A stretch of DNA of 64,000 nt from assembly GCF_024868665.1 (NCBI RefSeq), contig NC_079898.1, positions 7,149,751 to 7,213,750 of the forward strand, in the 5' to 3' direction. A program made the position numbers and the translations under genes. Under the pieces are notes generated by a model that was not told the origin of the DNA, searched no databases, and saw only the letters and a list, made by a program, of their open reading frames with translations. The DNA is from Triplophysa rosa. Its lineage: Eukaryota > Chordata > Actinopteri > Cypriniformes > Nemacheilidae. Below, piece after piece: positions 25,333-39,200 of the stretch. The number at the start of each line of letters is the position of its first letter. The first letter of the stretch is position 1.

Positions 25333-28300
25333 GTATGTGTTTCACTTTGTCTGATTTTGTGTACAAACTGCTTCTGCATTGAAATTCATTTTTAATGCAC
25401 ATTTGAACAATTATGCCTAAATGTTCAATGTAGTTTAAAGAAGAAGGTCACCCAAAAATAAAAATTCTGTCCTCATTTACTCAGCCTCATGTCATTTCTG
25501 ATCAGACGGTGTTTTGCGCAACAGAATAGTTTGAATGTTGACGTACATTTTTCCACATTAAGCTCCAAAAAGGACAAAGAGGAACATGAAAGTAGTAAAA
25601 ATGATGTCTCTGCTAAATCTTTTTCAAATCTTAAAATATATTTTGGTCACATTCTATATTGTTATATGTAAAGACTAATGTACAGTTTGGTAGCCCCTGG
25701 TCTCATTATTATTATTCAAAACTAGCAGCATTAAAATTCTTCAAAATAACCAATTCTGTGTTCAGAAAGTCATTCAGGTTTAGACCAACATGAGGGGGAG
25801 TAAATTGACAAGATTATTCGGGTGAACTGTTTCTGTCAGTGTAGGCACATCATGACCAAAAATCCACATCTGACTGTTCTAGAGATGCTTGCTGATGCAT
25901 AGAAGCACCCACAGATGTATTTCTGTTAACAAGACTGTTTGCAAAAACAATTATCACCAATTATCACTTCTCTGACAGTTTTTCATGAACTTTGTCCTTT
26001 ACAGTTTATTTGGATCACAGATTTAGCTTCAGCAACAACAAAATTAGTTTTTTTGCAAAAATTGTTTGCAAGCTTTCTTTAAAAAAGCGTTTCAAAAGCA
26101 TTTGTCAGAAAGCATTTCCATTTTCCGCCCTTTGGGATTTGGTGGCTGTTTAGCTGGCAGAAAAAACAGGCTGTCAGAACGATTTCATAGCTTCACTAGG
26201 CACATGCGTATTGATCCATTCCACAGAAAGCATGGCAGACTGTGTTTAACGCTTCTGTTCTGTCATTTCTGCTTTGTTTTGTTTTTTCAGTAATTACTAA
26301 ATTAATTTTCCAGAAAGGCCAGAAGTCATTTCTAAGACTATAATACTCCATTGATACGTGAATTATGTATGTATTATGTGTGAAGCGTATGGTATAACTC
26401 TGTATGAACTTTTCTTTTACTACAACTTGAAGCTTTCCATCTAATAATGTAGAAAATATTTATTTTTAAGCTTTGATGTTTAGAAACTGTTGTAACCGTT
26501 GATAATACCAGGTCAGAATGTAATGTAAGGTGGGTTTATGTATAAGTAAAATATAGCAGCGTTTCAAGGGTAGGCTATATTAAATATTTACTGGAATATA
26601 CTGTTTGTTCCCTTAACACTCAAATATTCATGTGTAAGGTGATGTTCAGTATGCACATGCTAAATTGATGTTTTTTCTTACAGGAGTCCTTATCAGATGC
26701 CGACAGGATCAAGTAAGTCTTTCATTCCCCTCTCTATGACGTCTTAGAAAATATCATTGCTTGTTTATTTCTTGTTTCAATGCTGCTTTTGCATATATTC
26801 CATTACTTTTGTATTAGTCATGATGTCCTTTAAAGTGTGCCACCTAAGTGTTAGGTGTCACCTGACCTGGATTAACCAAGAAACTCCCGAGGGATGGGGA
26901 GGTTTGGGTTGTTGAGCACTCCCAAGTGCCCATCTTTTGATAGCAACAGACTTTTTTTCACACCCTCAGGTGCTCACTGGGGTACTCAGTCAGATTCACT
27001 TTTATCATTGACATCTCACCCTCTTTCCAGGGATACAGGGATTTTAGGGCTTTTAGACTTCAACACCAACCAGCAGGTGTTACATGATCAGTGATGAGGT
27101 TCTCCTTTCAACACAGGGCTTCCAATACCTCTGCTTCACATTTCATGTACTGCATTAGCTTTCATGTTCTCTTCCTGTTTTGTTCTCGCTCATGTGATGT
27201 TGAAGCGTTCGGGATGCAGTCAGGCAGGCTGTTTTATTGATCGGCCTAGTTGTGTACTTGATGGGTATAGAGAGCAAACGATGGATGGAGTCTGGGGATG
27301 GGTTTCGCCATCATGGGTTTCCACCTCCCTCAGGGTGGAAACCTCAAACAGATCCGCTTAGGTTGTGTGTTCACCAAAGCAGTTTTTCCTACGGTCATCG
27401 TGTGCTTTCAGTTGTTTGTATTTGATGTACTGTTTTACACAAAGTAAAAAATGCTTCAATGTCAGTTTTTACTTCGCCGTCCAATCACAGAGCAGGAGTG
27501 GCGGGACTAATATCATCCTATCGTCACATACTACTTGGACAACTGTATGTCTGTGTGAACAACGACAAAAAAAAACTATGCATCAGTTAATATTTCTGTC
27601 TCAGACTATCCATTTCGGTACAAAATTATATTCACAGACTACCACAATGTTAATATTTTTTAAAGTTAATGTAAAGTTAATATTTAGTTATTGACGGTTT
27701 CATCTTAACAACATAAACAAACATTACTGCGCATGTGCACTTTTGTGACCCCAACTGAACTTCCAGTACACATTCATAAACAATAGAGTGCCTGTAGATT
27801 ATTTCTGATAACAATCAAAAGTAACCGAGAAGAAGCTTTACTTGGCTAAACTTGTCTCTCCAATATTTTGAATTTAGGCTCCGATACCAAACTCAACCGC
27901 TAGATGTCAATGTACCATACGGTTTGTTTAAATGCGACCAAACTACAGGACCAATTCAACAAATTGTTTATTTAATAAAATGAACATGCAACAAAATTCA
28001 ACAAATTGTTTATTGAATACAATTATTATACAACATCATACTAATAGAAATTAATATTAACAAATTAAATGTAAATATTTATATTATTAGACACAAACCG
28101 GAGGTTAACTAGGGGTCAGGCGTGCGCATGTCCGATAAACGGTCTATAAGTATGAATGCCATTTCCCTCACTTCATCAGTGCGGCTTCACCTAAAATACT
28201 TAAGTTTAAGAGTTAAAAACAACAAAATATAATAGTTGAAGGCAGTGGCGGAGCTAGGGGTGGGCTAAGGGGGCTGAATCCCTGAATGTTTTCAGTAAAG

Positions 28301-31300
28301 TCCCGAATGTTTTATTACCATGCCGTGTACGAATCCCTAAGGGCTCGTATACATTTTGCGTCTTTTGCGTGTCTACCCATGGGCAAATGTGAGTGGGTCC
28401 TTCTTGGAAAAAAACATTTAGAGTGTAGAAACAACGCCACTCCCCCAGCAGCTTCTGTGACGTAGTGAGTAAGACGTTTGACAAGCAGTACTGACGCTAC
28501 ATATGAGTGCAAGATCGAATCCACCTTTTGCCGAACTACATTCACATCACAGATCAGATCATACAGGCATTTATTTTCAACAAAATGAAGAAAATATTTG
28601 AAAATGGCTAACAGGTGTTTATAATAAAGTGTACGATGAGGTTAAGGATAGTAGAGAGGCCTTATTAGTTGTCATCTATTTAATAATTTTAATACATGAA
28701 GGCCCGGTTTCACAGACAAGGCTTAAGGCTAGTCCCAGACTAAAATGAATGCGTGACCTGTCTTAACTGAATATAACTTGCCCAGAAATATCTTAAAATA
28801 TATCAGTGCCATTGTTTTGTCTCAAGATGCACAACAGTAATGTGTTCTTCTAAGGCATTTTTATAAAAGCGACATAAATGTCTTGATTCAACTAAGGCAT
28901 AGTCCTGGCTTAAGCTAAGCCGTGTCTGTGAAACCGGGCCATAATCATTTACACTCTTATTATTATTGTATAATGTATATTGTACAACATTACTTGTTTA
29001 CCTTGCTGTGTCGAAACCGAATGAAGTTTAATTTATATGAGCTTGTCAAAATCAATCTAATTGAGGTGGCCAAACAAAATGAAAGAAGGCGGGATTTGCT
29101 AAGGGATTTAACTGTGGAAGAGCCAGCGCGATGAAAGTAGCCTAAATGTTTAATGTTTGATAACTGTTTTATCATAGAAATGTTAGGGCCATTCACATGT
29201 TGCGTGTAAAAACACGTGCAAAACGCTGGCTGCGTTGCCTTTTCCCTCTTTGTTTTTTTTAAGTTATATTTTAGGGGCTTTTTGCCTTTATTTGATAGGA
29301 CAGTGGAGAAAAGACAGGAAAGCTTTGGTTAGAGACAGGGGAGTGGGACCAGAGAAAAGAAACTTGAGTTGGGAATCGAACTCGGATTGGGCTGCAAGTG
29401 CACTGTCACTATGTGCCGGCGCACTAACCACAGAGCTATTGACGCCGACGCTTACTCCCTCTTTTTGGGGCTTGGGACTGTGCGCTCCCTTGGGGTCTGC
29501 CGTTACTATTTGAGCACGATTGACATGCATTAACATTTAAATAACAAACCTGAGTAAACAACCGATGTCCAGTAAGGCGCAACGCAGTCACGAACAGATG
29601 GAGTTGCCACGTTAAAAGTTTTTGCATATGGGCCCGGACCTGATTTGCTACCCCACTGTATTCGAACACATGTGTGGAGGTCTCTGGGCTAAGCCCCGGA
29701 TATCCACTCACTTTAGAACCGCCCCTGGTTGAAGGTAATGTTACAAAACTGATTTTATAAGTTTCTCACTATAACATTCTGATTGGATGTGCCTGAGTCG
29801 TTGTAAAATAGTGCTAAATAACATTGCTAAAATGTCTAAACTTTGCTTCATACTATACCTCTAAACACTCCATGTCTTTCCATGTTTTTATTGCACTTGC
29901 ATTTAAATAATCAAAAGTTTTTTGCTTGTTGATATTTTTATGATGAAATTATATTTTTGCTGCAGCATGACATTAAAAACACTTTTACTCTATTAATTGT
30001 AAAATTATCTACAATCAATAACGTCCGGTTTAGAGCCAAACCAATAGCTTAAAAAAAGGGCATATGGTGGCCAATTCTGATTTAATCACAGATATATCAT
30101 GCATTTCCAATCATTTTGTTTTTTTATTTTTCTCCAAATGTATTTTCTCTCCCTCTCTGTGAGATTCTCTTTGCTAATCTGCATAAAGCAGCTTTTCAAC
30201 AGGCCTGAAAGCAACAGTTATTTATTCAAGAAACGGTGACTGACAAGACCATCTTCGCAGTGAAAGCAATGTTCGCTTTGACAGTTCTCATCCATTAAAT
30301 GGTTTGAGCTTTTCTGAACAAATGTTACGGTTCGTGTCCAAAAAACAAACAAACTATAATGACTCACACGTTTCATTAAGCATCTTTTATGACATAAAAA
30401 ATGAAAAGTTAGTCACGCTGTAAAGAATGTGAGGTCTCTTGTATGCACGTGCTCGCTTCCTCTGCGCTTTTTACATTTACGGGAATTCTACTTTGTCTTT
30501 TACTTTGTTCTTTTGCTCTGTTCGTGCAGCGAACATGTGCCTGAGAACAATCAACAGAAAGTGAGTTACATTGGTGTATTATTAGTGCAAAACCGCTACC
30601 GTCTTCTCTGCCTATAGCATGAATCATTCATGTTCCTGTTTCTTTGCTGTTGCTTTCAGCAGTTTCACATGGCAGGTGTACAAGCATATGTGCGTAAGTG
30701 CCCCTTTCTCTGCTTCCATCAGTCTGAGATGTGAAAGCAGCTCTGGAAAAGTAAAGACAAGGAAAAAACGTGTTGGGGAATTACAGGAGCCCGCATCAAT
30801 GAAACATTTAGTGTGTGAGAGCTTTTGGATGTAACGGTAGATTAAGACGTTGAGTGGAATTCGATTCCCAGTGTCCGTCTTTGATAACTCACTGTCAGAT
30901 AACAATGTACAGATGGTTACTTTGTTTTTTTTTTTGCCGTATTTCTTAGCGATTCTTAAACTATGAAAACACCAATGTTTTAATAGCAATGTTAAGAATG
31001 CTAATTTGGAAGGTCAGTGAAACTAGTGATAGTTCATCCAAAAATTGACTGTCTTTCTTCCTTCCTCAGAACACAAAAGATATTTTGAAGAAAGTTGGTA
31101 ACCAAACAGCACCGGCACCCATTCACTTCTACTGTGTGGACACAAAACCAGTGCAAGTGAATGGGTGCTGGATACCAACATTCTCAAATTTTCATTTTTG
31201 GGTAAATGTTAAGCATGTGGTTCAAGAAAACAGTGTTTTCTGTTTAGGGTGGGGGACTTTTATTTAATTCCTCTGACACTAAATGTGAAACGTTGGATTA

Positions 31301-33070
31301 TCATAGAGAAATTTGCAAGCAACCACCTAGATTCAAAGGGTCTAAAAAGATATATCTTGGCATGACATGTTGCACTACCAAAAATGTAAGTTATGTGTTG
31401 TAGAGCTATGGCGATTGTTTTACGATATGATATTTAAATCCTATTGGTTGAGCTGCCAACATGTGACCTCAAATGTTGTCAGTTCTATAACATGTTGTGC
31501 AGTATGTACAACAAAGAAGTCATTACAAATCTACTTTTGCACTAATCTTAGTGCTTTAGAAATAAATCTATTAATTAAATTTCACTTTCATTATTTAAAA
31601 TGATGATCAAAGTAAATATGTGTCATTATTTGTTTTAAATATTGTGAGACATCCTGTGTATAATATTGAAACGTTTATCTTTACACCCCTACTAAAAACA
31701 AGCCAAACACCTTAGCAACCATATGGTAATGCATCGGCAACCACCCACAACGGCATAGGTCGATACACTTGTTAGTCTGGCGTTTCCAGGTCAGATGCCA
31801 AAGGCAAACAACGAAAAATTATAATTTAAACTCATGGCGTGCTAAAAAAACTGCCAAAAATCACAATCCTAGATTGGATTCTGTAGTGTACATCATGAAT
31901 TTGTATACAGTATAAGTCAAGTTTAAATGTATGACATTAACAAAAAGTGCTTGTAAACCACTGGAGATTTGAACCCATAACAATATTCCTTATGTTACAA
32001 CTTAAAGTCCCAGTGAAATTAAAAATGACAATTCCTATTTTTTCATGAAATATTGCAGTTTATTATAAATAGCTTATCAGCGTGGGTCATTCTCTTTTTA
32101 AAATTCATGTGCCCTCATAATCTTCATTTAAAATCTGAAAATGCACTTCTGTCCTGTATTGACTATCCATCGTAAATGATGCAAGTTAGACTGCTTGGGT
32201 GGAGCATCTGTTAACTCCTCCCCTTCAACTGTCAGTCTGCTGCCAGTTCCATTTCAAAAGGCAATGGCTGTTTTTATACATCCAACCAATTTGCAGTGAA
32301 AAACGCAAGCACGCTGTTATTTTTCTCATTCTAAATTCCGTTTCACTCGGAANNNNNNNNNNNNNNNNNNNNNNNNNNNNNNNNNNNNNNNNNNNNNNNN
32401 NNNNNNNNNNNNNNNNNNNNNNNNNNNNNNNNNNNNNNNNNNNNNNNNNNNNGAGGGTTTAGGCTGCATTAGTTAGATCAACCGGAACCAAAAACACAAC
32501 TGATGTACTTGTTGCATCAAAGAGTACAGAACAGTACTCTACTCTCAGCCAGTCTTGTCTCATTGTTCCAAGGTTACCACAGCGAGCAGGATGCAGTTCA
32601 TGGCCTGACCTGATGGTAGAGCGGAGAATGGGAAGTGGGGACCTGACAAGAGCTGAGATGATAGAGCTGGATAAAGAAGGACGCGGTCTCTTGACATGTC
32701 TTCACCACAAAACTTCAAATGCTATTAGATTATTAATGATAATCTTAAACTATAATTTATTTTATTATTAAGTTTATTTATTTTATTTAGCCTTGTTGTG
32801 CAAGTTCTCTGGAGCTTGTGCAGAGGCAGCAGCTTTTGCCAGAGGGGAACTGGAATCCCCTGGTTGGGCCTGGGTTCTCCTGAGTTTTTTTTTCTCGGTT
32901 AGAGTTTTGGGTTCCTCGCCACCGTTTGCCTACTGTTTTCTGTTTACTGTTATCTGCCTGACCGGGGGGGGCTGCTTTAGAATTTTAAAGTTCTACTTAA
33001 TTAATATTGCATATAGGAATTTATAGTCTGTTATATTTCACCTGTGCTTCTCTCTCCTTTATCCTAAATG

Positions 33071-33106
<36 letters not shown>

Positions 33107-36100
33107 TGTGCGCGTACTTGTCTGTGTACGTACGCGTGTGTGTGCGTGCGCATCCGTTGGGTGTGTGTGTGTGTCTCTATGTCTATGTGTGTTAGTACGT
33201 GTGCATATTGTGTGTGTGGAGTGTTTTGTATGTGGGTATGTCTGTCTTCTGTGTTTTCAACCTTTTCTTGTCTTTGCAGGTACAACATTAATTATTTTGC
33301 TTATAGTCAATATGTCTCATGTACAGCTGCTTTGTAACAATGAAAATTGTAAAAGCGCTATATAAATAAAGTTGAGTTGAGTTGAGGGTTGCACGGTGTA
33401 CTGGTGCTACAGTAGCATCGCGATGCTAAAGCTTCAAAATTCCTGCGGTACCGCTCTGTTTTTTAAACTGTAGTATTGTAGTGCCGTATCTAATGTTGCA
33501 TATGCGCATTAACATTCATTTGAACACTTTCATCTGTCTTTTTGCAGTGTTTCTCTCCTAAATGAATCCAAGTTTTGAATGACTCGGACTAGATAATGAT
33601 TCAGTGAGTCATTCATCAAGACACTTGCTTTGTTCTTGAATGAATCAGCTGTTTTGAACGAGTTGGTTGAATGATTCACTGACAAAAAAATTGCCAAGAT
33701 ATGTTTATGGTACCGTGACAACCCTACAAACTAGCAGAAAATTGTCAATATGGAATTCTTCAGGAGGAGATGATAAGAGACAGATTAGTCATTGGAATAC
33801 GTGATCATGTACTGTCAGAGAGATTACAGTTAGACCCAGAGCTCACACTCAGTAAAGCTGTAACAAAAATAAGACGGAATGAAGAAATAAAAAAGCAGCA
33901 GACAATATTAAGGCAAGCTAGTGGGGACACAAAAGAGGCAGACAAACCAAACCAGGGACAAAAAGGAGTCCAGAGAAAAACTGACAGAATGAGAGACAGT
34001 GATGGAAACAAAGCATGTGGCAGATGTGGCAGGTCACAAACACACCCACTGAACAGCTGCCCTGCACGAGACGCTGAGTGCAGGAAGTGTAAGAAAAAAG
34101 GGCACTTTGCTGCATTTTGCAAAGCAAAAAAAAGACTGGATGAAATTTATCATGACGGGGAGGCAGAAAGCATTGAAACAGTGTTTTTGGGAGTTCTAAA
34201 GTCTGTAAATTTAAATGATGTTTGACAAAAGACTGTTGGGGTGAATAGGGAACAGATTCTTTTCAAGTTAGACACAGGAGCGGCAGTGACAGCCATTCCA
34301 GTAAGCATGTAGTCAGAAAGGAGTCATGGCATCCTCAGCCCTGCAACAAAGAAGTTGTGTGGACCAAGCAACAATCCAATACATTTGAGCGGACAGTTTG
34401 ATGGTTCATTACAGTACTTGGATAAAACAAAAAAACACGCAGTGTTCGTGATACCAAGACTGGTTTCTCCACCTTCTGGGATTACCAGCCATAAGAGAGC
34501 TGGGTTTACTCCACACAGTCGACAAAATTAACACATCAAAGCCAAATTACAGAGAACTATACCCAAAAGTTTTTACAGCATTAGGGAAACTGGAGGGAGA
34601 TTACAAAATTAAACTCAAAGAAACAGCCACTCCCTTTGCTCTGTCCGTGTCCCGTCGCGTGCCTTTTCCCATGAAAAGGCCACTACTTTACCTTCACGAC
34701 CATGGAAGAGGGTGGCGGCAGATCTTTTCCAATGGAACAAGGGTAATTGCGTGCTTGTGATATATACTATTCACGCTACATAGAGGTAGCCTTGCTCACT
34801 TCTACAACTACAACGGCTGTCATGGAGAAACTTAAAGCATTTTTCAAACGCCATGGAGTTCCTGAGGTCTTGGTCACAGAAAATGGACCACAATTCGCGG
34901 CATCAGACTTTGAGGACTTTGCTAAAGACTATGGTTTTCATCATGTAACCAGTAGCCCCTGATACCCTCAAAGTAATGGGGAAGTGGCACGTGCCGTACG
35001 AACTGTAAAAGCATTGCTGATGAAGGGGGAGGATCCTCACAAAGCACTCATGGCTTACAGAGCCACTCCTTTGGCCTCTGGGGCTTCTCCAGCGCAACTA
35101 CTGGTGGGACGAAACATTAGAACCACCCTTCCTGTAAGCCCCTCCACACTCAAACCAGCCTGGCCAAACCTTAACACCTTCAAGAGAAAAGACATAGAGT
35201 TGAAGTACAAACAGGCCAAGTGGTGCAACAAACGCTACAGAGCACAGACAAAGCCACCTCTTCAAAGAGGACAAACAGTCTGGATAAAGAACACTTCTGA
35301 CCGGGGCAGAGTCACCGGCCATGCTGACACACCACAATCCTAGATTGTGGACCGGCCTACCTGCAGCCTTAGGAGACATCGCTCTCATCTAAGAGCAATC
35401 CCTTTACAGTCAAGAAACACACAAGACTGTGTAAGAAGAAGAGTGGGTCGTGTGATTAGACCACCCTTGAGACTGAATCTGTAGAGTTTTGGCAGGACCT
35501 CCAGCCTATTCAGTGTTTATCTCCCTTGTTTATTTCCCCTCAACAGAGAGACTGTTTTTTGTTTGGTTCATTCTTTACTAAAAGACGGGGGTGACATTTA
35601 ATGTAACATTGAAATGAAAAAAAAAAGGAATACCTCTGTTATTTGTTGACTATATTGGGGAAACAAAAGAAAGAAAATATCTGTTATTGGTTATGGGGTT
35701 TTGTCTTTGGGGACTTATTTAGCTAAAAGGGAGAGATGTAGTGATAGGATGTTTGGTTGTACATTGTGCGCATGCACAGTGTGTGTTAAAGTAAGTAAAA
35801 GTTGCTTGCTATGGCACCCGCTGGTCTCATGTCCGTTCCTAAGCGAGATTAATATAATACCATAACTTTTTGGTTACCAACATTATTCGAAATATCTTCT
35901 TTTGTGTTCTGCAGAAGTAAGAAATGCATACAGGTTAGGATTACTGTTGTGGTCAACCAGTTTTTAATGGCCACAATGTGTTTTATTGGCCAATGCAGCA
36001 TGTGGCATTTATAAAATTGGTAAAGTAAACATTTTGAACGAGTGTTTGTGGTATTTTTGTGTGCTTTTATAGTGATGAGATGGCACAGTGTAGCTGGTGG

Positions 36101-36186
36101 CAAACAGCAGATGTGTGTTCAGTATCACTGCAGCTGCCCTCTTCTGCTCATTATTGAGCCAGCTGCTCTCATCTCGCTCTCTCTCG

Positions 36187-36242
<56 letters not shown>

Positions 36243-39200
36243 CACACACACACAAACACACACACACTCACTAAACTCACTCTCCGTAAGCACATTTAGC
36301 CTAATGTCATACTGCTTAAAGGTTCAGTCAAATTCTTCTTTGCCTTGAAACTGCTCAAAACTGTGTAAGTGGTTTTCTTTGGACTAATCGGCGGCTTTCA
36401 GGTGTTGGCCGGTCTGTGTTGTTTTGTGTTTGACGCATGTCTGCGTGTACCTCAGATCAGTGCTCGAATTGAAGGGGGCTGGGGGATCCGGGACCCCCAT
36501 AGGAAGTAAACAATAGACTTAGGGGGTCCCTCAGATATTTTTATTAGAGTAAAAATGATAATGACAAATGTGATTAAATTCATGCAGTGGATATGGTAAA
36601 TTTCGTGAATTAATTATTTACAATAATTTATATTAATTTTGTTTATGGGCTAGTTGTATGTCTCTTTAAATGTTAAACGCCCCACGTCTAAAGACCGCTA
36701 ATCACAGGACATCGTTGACATGACTGCTTGATTGGCGTCGCTCTGGTGAAGCTAACTTCAGCTAAAAAATGGAGAATAATAAACCTCCACTCGCAGTCGG
36801 GAAGAGGAAGCTTCTACTTTTTTGAGGGGTAATTTTCTCTCTCTATATATCGTTCCACTATATTTATCAACTCCATGTCGGGGCTTTTGTATTTCTTGCG
36901 TAAATTATTATTAGACCTGGTTCTGGGGTGCTAGAGATCCCGATGAAGATGAGTGACAGCTTTTTAGTAATTATGAAGGGAGTGCTCGTTGTGCAGTTTC
37001 TGTGCTATATATAATCCATTCAGAAATGTTTAAAACTTGTTTTTCATGCTGCTAAGACCAACGGCCACATACACGCTGCAAAGTTTCGGGAATTACATCG
37101 GCATATAAATGCGGGATTCACTCTTGAAATAGCTATGATTGACATATTGATAGCCATAGTTAGTTCCTGAATAAAGCAGACTTTTGGACTGAAATGGTTG
37201 AATAGTCTGCTGACTGACAGACTCACTCACTCACTCATAACAGTCCCTTGCCGCCACCTACTGGACATAACTATGTAAACTGCACTAAAATCGTTGAAAA
37301 ATCCACGCAACACTAACACACAGACTGACAGCCGGTCTTTTTTTATATTTTTATTTTGTTTTTTATTAGATTTTTAATATCTAATAAACTAATTTCTTGC
37401 ATTTAAACAAGTCTTTTGGAACAAACATTATTATCACAGTGTCAATCATCCAGTTGTTTTTAGGGAAAATAGTAAATACTACATTGGTAAATAATGCTAG
37501 AATTATTCTGTTGGACGTACACTACTGTTCAAAAGTCCTTTCTGTTCACCAAGCCTGCATTGATTTGATCCAAAATACAGTAAAAGAAGCCTGTTCTTTT
37601 ATGTAAGCCTGTTTATAACAAATAGTATATAGTTATGCATATTATGATCAAATATATTGTGTATTTTGCATAAATTGTATATTGCGAGACTAACCCCCAC
37701 CCCCACCAAAAAAAGTCTTATGGTGGGGGCCCCCCATAAGACTTGATTCAATTCGAGCACTGCCTCAGATGCAAGGTGTAAAAGCTCACACAGCTGAGAT
37801 GTGACTGTAGTCATGACAATGGTTAAGCTAGCCATTATATGAATATCACAATGATTTTAAAATACTTTCTATTGGATAAACTTTGTCTTGTTAGATTAGT
37901 TTCTTCTTATTAACTAGATTAGAGTTGAAAAAAAGGATAATTTTCTTGACTTTTCTGAATTATCACACTGCTGTTCATTTTGCAGGATCCTACAGCAGCA
38001 AAATGAAGACTTGCGTCGCCGCCTGTCGCAGACAACTCATAAGATGGAGACAATGGAGACGGAGTTTGAGACCAGTCGACATTACATGCAGGCAGAGATG
38101 GGTCGCACCAGAGACGACCTTGAGAAAATGAGAGACAAGTTCAGAAGGTTAGCTGTGAATGTTTACATCGCCATACGCATGTCTGTAGTGCGTTGTATGT
38201 ACACATCTAAAGTGTTAGTTACTAGAACGTCAACCTTGTGAGATCAAAACTGTCTGTACAGTAGATAAAAAAGTTTCATCATATTCAATGTAGAATTCGT
38301 TATTTTATAACTGCATATAAGTGTCCTTGTTAAATTGTATTTACATTAATTTAATTTACATTCAGAGTAATTTTCTAAACAATTACATTTTGCATACGTA
38401 TATGCATTATATGTAGTCAGCACGATGTTTGTCACGTGAAGATTTATGTTCTGCACTGCAGGGAGAACTAGAAAGTACAAAGTTCGAGTACAAACTTTAT
38501 GTTGGCTCGACAAAGCCTGTCCTGAAGAGTTTGAAATAGTTTGAAAGGTTTTATCGTTAAACTTATTGTCTGGCTAAACTGTTGCTATGGGCGTGGCTTT
38601 GCAGCCTGGCAACTGATAATACTTTGAGCCACAAGTGAAGCGAACCAACCCCCATGTCTCTACAATGTTCTAAAGCAGAGATATTGGTCCTGCTAAACGG
38701 TTGCTAAGGTCATGTGTTTGGTTGCTATGGGCGTGGCCTGGTAGCTGGTAATTGATTATACTCCAAGCCATAAGTGAAACGAACCAAACCCCATTTCTCT
38801 AAGATGTTCTGATGCAGAGATATAGGTATTGCAAAACGGTTGCTAGGCTAGCCTGTTTGGTTGCTATGGGCGTGGCTTAGCATCTGCCAGTTGATGATAC
38901 TCTAAGCTATGAGTGAAATGAACCAACCCCTGTGTCTCTACGATGTTCTGATGCAGAGATATAGGTATTGCTAAATGGTTGCTAGGCTAACCTGTTTGGT
39001 TGCTATGGGCGTGACTTAGCATCTGTCAGTTGATGATACTCTAAGCTATGAGTGAAACGAACCAACCCCTGTGTCTCTACAAAGTTCCGATGCAGAGATA
39101 TAGGTATTGCTTAACGGTTGCTAGGCTAACCTGTTTAGTTGCTATGGGCATGGCTTAGTAGAAACCAATTGATGATGCTTCAAGTCCCAAGTGAAACAAA

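Larger units (their letters stand above)
28243..29727. mobile_element. hAT element with other elements nested in it (1485 bp)
   Basis: Ends CAGTGGCGGAGCTAGGGG and ...CCGCCCCTG are inverted. Both flanks carry GTTGAAGG (28235-28242 and 29728-29735), a perfect 8-bp duplication. CAGTGGCGG-type ends occur in some hAT lineages. It contains a palindromic MITE and a SINE, both listed separately. About 28450-28540 also has a tRNA-like head (AGTGAGTAAGACG ... GCAAGATCGAATCC). No transposase frame. Confidence 0.8.
33727..35862 (+). mobile_element. 5'-truncated Ty3/Gypsy-like LTR retrotransposon remnant
   Basis: Gag end with zinc knuckles (to 34225), a protease active-site segment (34262-34300), a short piece before the reverse transcriptase core (about 34537-34690) and then integrase (about 34691-35343), followed by a purine tract AAAAGGGAGAGA (35725-35736) and a putative short 3' LTR. 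The 5' LTR and nearly all of the reverse transcriptase/RNase H region are missing. The fragments appear in the order gag-pro-(RT)-integrase, the Gypsy order. It carries several stops and is not functional. Confidence 0.75.

Noticed and set aside
32199..32462. Frame crossing the N block
   Set aside because: Created by unknown bases.
33068..33365. Cys/Val/Arg-rich frames on both strands
   Set aside because: Translations of the (GTGC)n/(TG)n microsatellite.
36009..36348. Glu/Arg- and Ser/Leu-rich frames
   Set aside because: Translations of (CT)n and (CA)n microsatellites.
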